64,000 bases of DNA, from positions 2,116,252 to 2,180,251 of the forward strand of contig NC_067207.1 in assembly GCF_026262505.1 (NCBI RefSeq), given 5' to 3'. Made by a program: the position numbers and the translations under genes. The notes below the pieces were generated by a model. The model was not told the origin of the DNA. It did no database searches and worked only from the letters and a program-made list of their open reading frames with translations. The DNA is from Trichomonas vaginalis G3. Taxonomy: Eukaryota; Parabasalia; Trichomonadida; Trichomonadidae. This document shows positions 57,069 to 64,000 of the stretch, piece after piece. Position 1 is the stretch's first letter; each line of letters begins with the position of its first letter.

Positions 57069-57924
57069 AACACAAAACACACTTTTTGGTTCGTTCATCG
57101 TTTTAATCGTAATTTATGTAATACATGATTTGGATAAATTTTACAAAAATAGAACCTATATTATATTCTTTTCAAAGATTCTTGCAAATCATCAAAAATA
57201 ATTGTATTTTAAAAAACGATCAAATTATCCTTTCTTTATTTTAAACTTAAATTAGTTTTTATGATTGACTAAAGCTATCATATTTATTCATCATTAAATA
57301 AACAAAAAAATAATATTTGAGAGTTATTTCAAAAAAAAACACATTGAATTTATTAATTTGTCTCAATTTCAGTATTATAAATTTTTATAATTTCAATATT
57401 TTGAAATACACTTTTTAATATTTCAATATTTATGATATTTCAATGTATTAAGTGGTCTCAAATTGAGCTTCTCAAATATAAGTTGGCCTATTCAAATAAT
57501 AAAATTAAATAATATTTAAAATAATAAATAAAAGTGATTGAGGTCATAGCAAAACGGCTGTTTCATTCATTAATTCTTAAAAATAAAAGGGTAAAAACTA
57601 AATACAATGGGTAAAATTCAATAGTGTCTGTGCTATCGTTCAATTTGAAGGTGTCTTTTGAAACCGCAAGACACATTGAATTTTTGAATAGTGTATTATG
57701 GTTTGACAGACACCAATGAAAAAATAAAATGATATTTATTTTAAATATATAAGATCCTTATATAAAATATAAATATTTTATCGTTTTATTTTCTTGTTTT
57801 AGAAATGTTTTTTATTGAAAAATCAATAAAACTAACTCCAAAATAAAATTTTTGATTTAAAGACACTATGATGACACCAGGCAAATCTTCCAAGACACCT
57901 ATCGTCGGGAATCTAACAACCCTA
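57069..57924. other. Right part of the hAT-like element
   Basis: AT-rich, with no open frame. It holds subterminal GTGTCTT/AAGACAC motifs near 57640-57720 and 57855-57900 and ends with TAACAACCCTA. Confidence 0.55.
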
Positions 57925-57932
57925 GACTGATA
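57925..57932. repeat. hAT-like right target-site duplication (GACTGATA)
   Basis: Pairs with 35630-35637. Confidence 0.75.
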
Positions 57933-60540
57933 GTTTGGGTGACAATATGACTGTTGATTTGAGTGAGTGTATGACTGAAAGTTTGACTGACAATATGACT
58001 TCGGTTTGACACACACTATGAATTAGCTTTTTAGTTAGAATAAGACTGACAGTTTGAGTGACAATATGACTGACGGTTTGACAGCCTCTATGACTTAAGG
58101 TTTTATTTAGAATATGACTGAGAGTGTGGGTGACAATATGACTGTTGATTTGAGTGAGTGTATGACTGACAATTTGAGTGACAATATGACTTCGGTTTGA
58201 CACACACTATGAATTAGCTTTTTAGTTAGAATAAGACTGACAATTTGAGTGACAATATGACTGACGGTTTGACACACACTATGAATTAGCTTTTTAGTTA
58301 GAATATGACTGACGGTTTGACAGCCTCTATGACTTACGGTTTTATTTAGAATATAACTGAGAGTGTGGGTGACAATATGACTGTTGATTTGAGTGAGTGT
58401 ATGACTGACAATTTGAGTGACAATATGACTTCGGTTTGACACACACTATGAATTAGCTTTTTAGTTAGAATAAGACTGACAGTTTGACTGACATATGACT
58501 GTTGATTTGAGTGAGTGTATGATTGAGGGTTTGGGTGACAATATGACTCATAGTTTAAGAGAGTGTATGACTGATGGTTTTAGTGAGAATAAGACTGATA
58601 GTTTGACTGACAATAAGACTGACGGTTTGACTGACAATATGACTGAGAGTGTGAGCGCCAATATGACTGTTGATTTGAGTGAGTGTATGACTGACAATTT
58701 GAGTGACAATATGACTGACGGTTTGACACACACTATGAATTAGCTTTTTAGTTAGAATATGACTGACGGTTTGACAGCCTCTATGACTTACGGTTTTATT
58801 TAGAATATAACTGAGAGTTTGGGTGACAATATGACTCATAGTTTAAGAGAGTGTATGACTGATGGTTTTAGTGAGAATAAGACTGACAGTTTGGGTGACA
58901 ATATGACTGTTGATTTGAGTGAGTGTATGACTGACAATTTGAGTGACAATATGACTTCGGTTTGACACACACTATGAATTAGCTTTTTAGTTAGAATAAG
59001 ACTGACAATTTGAGTGACAATATGACTGACGGTTTGACACACACTATGAATTAGCTTTTAGTTAGAATATGACTGACGGTTTGACAGCCTCTATGACTTA
59101 CGGTTTTATTTAGAATATAACTGAGAGTTTGGGTGACAATATGACTCATAGTTTAAGAGAGTGTATGACTGATGGTTTTAGTGAGAATAAGACTGACAGT
59201 TTGGGTGACAATATGACTGTTGATTTGAGTGAGTGTATGACTGACAATTTGAGTGACAATATGACTTCGGTTTGACACACACTATGAATTAGCTTTTTAG
59301 TTAGAATAAGACTGACAGTTTGACTGACAATATGACTGTTGATTTGAGTGAGTGTATGATTGAGGGTTTGGGTGACAATATGACTCATAGTTTAAGAGAG
59401 TGTATGACTGATGGTTTTAGTGAGAATAAGACTGATAGTTTGACTGACAATAAGACTGACGGTTTGACTGACAATATGACTGAGAGTGTGAGCGCCAATA
59501 TGACTGTTGATTTGAGTGAGTGTATGACTAACAATTTGAGTGACAATATGACTGACGGTTTGACACACACTATGAATTAGCTTTTTAGTTAGAATATGAC
59601 TGACGGTTTGACAGCCTCTATGACTTACGGTTTTATTTAGAATATAACTGAGAGTTTGGGTGACAATATGACTCATAGTTTAAGAGAGTGTATGACTGAT
59701 GGTTTTAGTGAGAATAAGACTGACAGTTTGGGTGACAATATGACTGTTGATTTGAGTGAGTGTATGACTGACAATTTGAGTGACAATATGACTTCGGTTT
59801 GACACACACTATGAATTAGCTTTTTAGTTAGAATAAGACTGACAGTTTGACTGACAATATGACTGTTGATTTGAGTGAGTGTATGATTGAGGGTTTGGGT
59901 GACAATATGACTCATAGTTTAAGAGAGTGTATGACTGATGGTTTTAGTGAGAATAAGACTGATAGTTTGACTGACAATAAGACTGACGGTTTGACTGACA
60001 ATATGACTTACGGTTTTAGTGAGAATAAGACTGATAGTTTGGGTGACAATATGATTGTTGATTTGAGTGAGTGTATGACTTACAGTTTGACTGACAATAT
60101 GACTGACGGCTTTAATTAGAATATTACTGACAGTTTGAGTGACAATATGACTGTGGTTTGACAGACACTATGAATTAGCTTTTTATTGAGAGTAAGACTG
60201 ACGGTTTGACAGCCTCTATGACTTACGGTTTTATTTAGAATATAACTGAGAGTTTGGGTGACAATATGACTCATAGTTTAAAAGAGTGTATGACTGATGG
60301 TTTTAGTGAGAATAAGACTGATAGTTTGAGTGGCAACATGACTGACGTTTTGACTGACAATATGAGTGACGGCTTTAGTTAGAATATGACTTAGAGTTTA
60401 GCTGACAATTGGCTGACAGTTTGAGTGACAATATGACTGAGAGTTTGACTGACAATATGACTGACGGTTTGAGTGAGTGTATGAATGAGAATATAACTGA
60501 CGTTTTGACTAACAATATGACTGACGGTTTGACATCGAAA
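57925..60540. repeat. 24-bp-unit tandem array, right half, with higher-order repeats
   Basis: Continuation of the array at 34950-35637. Units of 24 bp are variants of GACTGACGGTTTGACTGACAATAT. Larger blocks recur: the segment beginning ACACACACTATGAATTAGC followed by GACTGACAGTTTGACTGAC is found near 58441, 59278 and 59805, and the block with ACAGCCTCTATGACTTACGG near 58320, 58775, 59080, 59610 and 60210. Plus-strand frames at 58495-58743, 59320-59580 and 59847-60119 read MTDxLSDN-like octapeptides but are cut by stops in each block. Either a satellite or a decayed repeat-protein gene. Confidence 0.85.
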
Positions 60541-60799
60541 TTCATTCATATATATGTATTGATCAATGCAATCACCCTATTTAATATTATTATTTATCAA
60601 TTAATTTTTCATTACTACATGCTCTCAATTATTATGACATTAATATTTATCAATAAATATTTCATTACTATATGCTCCCACCAAATTTGACATTATTGTT
60701 CTTTGACAAATTTTTCTTTATTAAAGACACTCTCACAAATTCATATCAATATATTTTAATTATCACCTATTCCAATCCATTTTCATATTCATATTCTTA
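60541..60799. other. AT-rich spacer between arrays
   Basis: No gene or repeat seen; a direct repeat of TATCAAT...CATTACTA...ATGCTC about 70 bases apart is present near 60594-60673. Confidence 0.4.
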
Positions 60800-61160
60800 T
60801 TGAGTTAGAATAAATTGAGGATGACTGAGAATCAAATTATAATTAGTGAGAATCAATTGAAGAATACTGGGAGTTAATTAAGGTTGTTTAAGAATAAATT
60901 GTGAATAAGTGACAATCAATTGAGGATGAGTGAGAATCATTTGATTATTAGTGAGATTCAACTGAACATCAGTGAGAATCAATTGAATAATACTAAGAAG
61001 AAATTGAGGAAGAGTGAGAATCACTTGATTCTTAGCGAGAATCAATTGATTATTTGTGAGAATCAATTGATGAGAATCAATTGATTAGTGAGTGATGAGA
61101 ATCAATTGATTATTTGTGAGAATCAATTGAAGATGAGTAAGAGTCAATTGAGGATGAATA
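60800..61160. repeat. 21-bp-unit tandem array (GTGAGAATCAATTGA family)
   Basis: Degenerate units of about 21 bp, GTGAGAATCAATTGATTATTT or with AGGATGA, repeat about sixteen times. The minus strand has an open frame at 60878-61066 with a heptad-like period (LILTNNQ), which is best explained by the repeat. It is a different family from the 24-bp array although neighbouring. Confidence 0.75.
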
Positions 61161-61379
61161 TGTGTCTATTCTGATATGACTTAGTATCTACTGAGGCTAG
61201 ATGCTAACATCTTACTTTTATGATCATAATTTTTCAACTCCATTAATATTTATAACAATATTTTGATTACTATTTAAATAATTTTATCAAATGATAATTA
61301 TTAACATATATTAAGAGTATGTTTAATTTTCAACATACTCTTAAAAATCCGAAATTTTAAAAAAGTGACAATTTTTTTA
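61161..61379. other. Upstream region of the FYR/DDE gene
   Basis: AT-rich sequence with an AAGTGACAATTTTTTTA tract directly before the start codon at 61380 and an inverted pair (AAGAGTATGTT / AACATACTCTT) at 61311-61344 that could form a hairpin. Confidence 0.35.
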
Positions 61380-64000
61380 ATGCTAAACCATCTTCATCTA
61401 CCATTAAATGTTTCGGATGATTTGATTTTAATTCAGTTGGGTTCTATTAGATGTAATAGTGTAAATTCTGATTCAACAATTTATCCAGATGGGTATATTT
61501 CAAAAATTTTATATTATTCTTCCAATAAACCCTATCAAAAAGAATGGTATACAAATAAAATAACTTATCAAGATGGTAAACCTAAATTCACTGTTTTGGA
61601 TTCATTATCAAATGCATATGTCGGAGATTCACCATCATATCCTTGGGGACAAATCGTTTCAAAAATCAAAGAATTAAACAGAAATATTAAGAATGTATAT
61701 AATTTTGGACATAAATTATTTGGATTTGAAAATAAATCTATCATTTGTTATTTGGAGGAACTCAAAGAGCGTTTTATCTCGAATAGCGATGAAGTAAAGT
61801 ATCTTCAAACATATGAAACAACACCTAAATTTCAGAAATCCGCTGAAGCTTTTACAGAAATGGTAAATATGATTATAAGTGAAAAATATTTGCAAACAGA
61901 TCTCAGTCAAATTAAAATCAAAATCCATCGTCTAGGGGAACAATATATTCTTAAATTTTTAGAAGCATTTATAATTGCCCGCCCCAAATTTTATGCACAG
62001 GTTATAGGTTTCTTACAAAATTTTTCATTTGACCAGGAATTATACTCAAAAGCAGGAATTTCTAAACCATTAATACAAGCAATAATTAATGGCGATAAAA
62101 GATATTCGAATATTTTTGCTTTTTCAGGAAAATCGTGTGATTTAACAATCGAAGATTTTATTAATGTTTTAATTTCAGATCAAACAAATCAAAATGGTGA
62201 AGAATATTATCAAATACGTATCAGATCTATATTGGATAATAGTAAATATTCTTTCTATGAACTAGCAGTTAAATTTGAATCAATTAATATTTTAAATTCG
62301 TGTAATATAGATAATGTTACACCAATCATGAAAGCATTGATAATGTCAAGCCCAAACGAAACAATTTTCAAAATGAATGATAAATTCAATTTGCAGACTT
62401 ATCAATTTACAAACCAAATCAAGTATGTTTTATCTTTTGCATACAATATCTCAGAGTTATTTTCTACATTTAGAAATCCATTACTCTCTTCGATTGTTTC
62501 AACAAATAATATTATATCAGTAATGAATTTGAATGAAAGCAAAGTTATTCGTTTAAAGATTCATTTAATCTTCCATGAGGCCCTAATTCAAAATAATGAT
62601 TTTATGTACAAGAACTTTAATGTTTTGAATCAAATAAAAAACAATGACCTTCTGGAAATTTTAGCAAAAGCTTGTTTGAAAGCTGACAAAAAAATTCAAG
62701 CAGATTTTGAACAAATCATGGGTATTAAATTTACAGCGATCAAACAATTTCATGAATCCATAGAAAAAATTCCAGTTGATCGGTCTCCAATTACAATAGA
62801 TGGTTGCCATATTTGTTTTGAATGCTCTAAAAATACTGATATTGAAAAACTCAAATCAATGCAATTAATTCTAATAAGCCCTGGTATTCATATCAATGTG
62901 TTAACTTATGAACAAACATTGAAGTTTTTGGAACAAATGCCAGCATTTATTCATTTGGGCCTTTCCAATATAAGTTCTGATCGATCTGTAAACTTAAATT
63001 ATTTTCTACTTCAAAACGAAGATTATTCCCCTTTAAAAATTTCTACAGATAATTATTATTACTTTAAGATCACATTGTATGACAAAATCGTATCCTTTGA
63101 ATATTCAAAAGTATCAGATACGTTGTGGATGATTACTGTACCAAAAAACATGAAAAACATAAAATTACCCAAAGAGTTTTCAGGGAGGTTAAAATGGTAC
63201 ATTCAAATAACGAAAGTTGATCTCCCAGGACATCCTCTGCAAGATGAAATACAGGAAAAAATAAAGCATGATAATGAGATTGGTGATATCTTAACTTCAT
63301 ATCCCGGGAAATTTTATGTAAATTATAGCACAACGATAAGAAGTGATAGTTTATTCGTCAATGGAAATCCTATAGAATTTCTTATATATATTCCAAGCGA
63401 ATCAGGAAATTTGGCGTTGGAGTGTAATTTAATTCACTTAGATGCTACTTTTTCATGGCCGAAATATATATTTATTTTTCCTCGTGGTAATTACTATATG
63501 CGAGGTTACCCTCTAGGGATATACATAGGGCGCAGCGAATCATCCGCTGCTTATCAACGGTGGCTTACAGCCATGAATATTGAATTTAAATCATTAAACA
63601 TTATGGAGCACTTTTCAAGAATCAAATGGATGAGCGATTTAGGTACTGGAGTTTTAAAATTTTTGAATACGAATCATTTCCAAAATTATATCTGTATTAG
63701 GCACTATCTCGGAACCATGGGCAATAATACTTTACTACATGTTTTTGCTCTGATAGTATTATTATCAAAATCGGCCCAAGATTTTGAGGACAATTACAAA
63801 TGTTTTGATCCATCGGTTCAGAAAATGTATGCTACAAAGAATATATCAGATGAGCAGCTGGAAAAATGGAAGCAGATATATAAAGATCAAGAGCATTTAG
63901 CAGCATACCACCGCATTCCACCTATAAGCACTAATAATAGTGCAGAGGGTAAGCATAGACACATTAACGAACTTGCAAAAAAAGCAAGAAACTTTTCTAC
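61380..64000 (+). CDS. FYR-N/FYR-C-like protein with MULE-like DDE region, runs off the window
   Basis: The ATG at 61380 opens a frame with no stop to the window end (873 codons). Residues of about 15-80 look like FYR-N: LGSIRCNS, TIYPDGYISKILYYS, then GKPKFTVLDS and GDSPSYPWGQIVSKI. About 85-120 look like FYR-C (NVYNFGHKLFGFENKSIICYLEEL). After a long helical middle, about 685-760 resemble a Mutator-type DDE core: CNLIHLDATFSWP with D688, GYPLGIYIGRSESSAAYQRWL, and KWMSDLGTGVLKF with D753, followed by RHYLGTMGNNTLL. FYR domains occur in chromatin proteins, and FYR-containing proteins are numerous in trichomonads. The combination may be a domesticated or autonomous transposase. Confidence 0.6.
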   Translation, partial: MLNHLHLPLNVSDDLILIQLGSIRCNSVNSDSTIYPDGYISKILYYSSNKPYQKEWYTNKITYQDGKPKFTVLDSLSNAYVGDSPSYPWGQIVSKIKELNRNIKNVYNFGHKLFGFENKSIICYLEELKERFISNSDEVKYLQTYETTPKFQKSAEAFTEMVNMIISEKYLQTDLSQIKIKIHRLGEQYILKFLEAFIIARPKFYAQVIGFLQNFSFDQELYSKAGISKPLIQAIINGDKRYSNIFAFSGKSCDLTIEDFINVLISDQTNQNGEEYYQIRIRSILDNSKYSFYELAVKFESINILNSCNIDNVTPIMKALIMSSPNETIFKMNDKFNLQTYQFTNQIKYVLSFAYNISELFSTFRNPLLSSIVSTNNIISVMNLNESKVIRLKIHLIFHEALIQNNDFMYKNFNVLNQIKNNDLLEILAKACLKADKKIQADFEQIMGIKFTAIKQFHESIEKIPVDRSPITIDGCHICFECSKNTDIEKLKSMQLILISPGIHINVLTYEQTLKFLEQMPAFIHLGLSNISSDRSVNLNYFLLQNEDYSPLKISTDNYYYFKITLYDKIVSFEYSKVSDTLWMITVPKNMKNIKLPKEFSGRLKWYIQITKVDLPGHPLQDEIQEKIKHDNEIGDILTSYPGKFYVNYSTTIRSDSLFVNGNPIEFLIYIPSESGNLALECNLIHLDATFSWPKYIFIFPRGNYYMRGYPLGIYIGRSESSAAYQRWLTAMNIEFKSLNIMEHFSRIKWMSDLGTGVLKFLNTNHFQNYICIRHYLGTMGNNTLLHVFALIVLLSKSAQDFEDNYKCFDPSVQKMYATKNISDEQLEKWKQIYKDQEHLAAYHRIPPISTNNSAEGKHRHINELAKKARNFS

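Larger units (their letters stand above)
35638..57924. mobile_element. hAT-like non-autonomous element, split by Maverick 2
   Basis: The terminal inverted repeats begin TAGGGTTGTTA, consistent with hAT-type ends, and an 8-bp duplication is typical of hAT elements. Subterminal copies of GGTGTCTT occur in both orientations (35673-35692, 57640-57700, 57855-57900), another hAT habit. Without Maverick 2 the element is about 1.1 kb and has no transposase. P elements also make 8-bp duplications, so the superfamily is likely rather than certain. Confidence 0.6.

Noticed and set aside
58107-59915. Minus-strand open frames in the 24-bp array (SHIVTQTVSH-type)
   Set aside because: The repeat is open in both strands by periodicity; the octapeptide reading on the plus strand is equally explained by the repeat, so neither is called as a gene.

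Overview
This window looks like nuclear DNA of a parabasalid protist, most probably a Trichomonas-type trichomonad. The evidence is intronless genes set in very AT-rich spacers, a small two-repeat Myb protein, FYR-type protein architecture, large Maverick/Polinton virus-like transposons, and initiator-like TCA(C/T)T motifs a few bases upstream of some start codons. This is inferred from gene content; no rRNA or species marker is present.

Layout. 0.1-7.3 kb holds host genes: a frameshifted BAR-like protein, a Myb DNA-binding protein and a large DOCK-like protein. 8.2-9.0 kb is a short non-autonomous Mutator-like (MULE) element with a 10-bp target duplication and an internal array of strong hairpins. 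9.02-33.38 kb is a Kolobok-like TTAA transposon whose transposase gene has been split by Maverick 1 (9.90-31.27 kb, 5-bp duplication ATGAT). 33.4-34.9 kb is AT-rich spacer. 34.95-35.64 kb and 57.92-60.54 kb are two halves of one 24-bp-unit tandem array, split by a hAT-like element (8-bp duplication GACTGATA), which is itself split by Maverick 2 (35.90-57.06 kb, 6-bp duplication CAACAA). 60.8-61.2 kb is a 21-bp-unit array. At the right edge an open gene joins FYR-N/FYR-C-like sequence to a MULE-like DDE region and runs off the window.

Maverick 1 carries a double-jelly-roll-like major capsid protein, a penton-like protein, a packaging ATPase, a protein-primed family B DNA polymerase, a retroviral-type integrase, a KilA-N protein, a collagen-like fibre, a phage-tail-collar-like fibre and many small unknown genes. 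Maverick 2 carries an SF3 helicase, a packaging ATPase, an integrase, a different and badly decayed DNA polymerase, the same classes of penton-like and fibre protein, a Dam-type adenine methyltransferase, and a GC-richer island of small genes that includes an HNH-endonuclease-like gene. Both elements are riddled with frameshifts and look inactive. I recognised no maturation protease in either, and no major capsid protein in Maverick 2.

The most unusual signals are: (a) a compound palindrome built on AGATCT that recurs in each Maverick with element-specific half-sites (GGTGA in one, GGTTA in the other); (b) one gene family bracketed by these palindromes in both elements, and in Maverick 2 also by a 31-bp direct repeat of the ATPase 3' end, so it behaves like a mobile cassette inside Mavericks; (c) two independent nests of transposons with readable target duplications; (d) a start-codon-proximal motif (TTTTATC...) shared by both Mavericks that differs from the host-like initiator seen in the Maverick 2 island.
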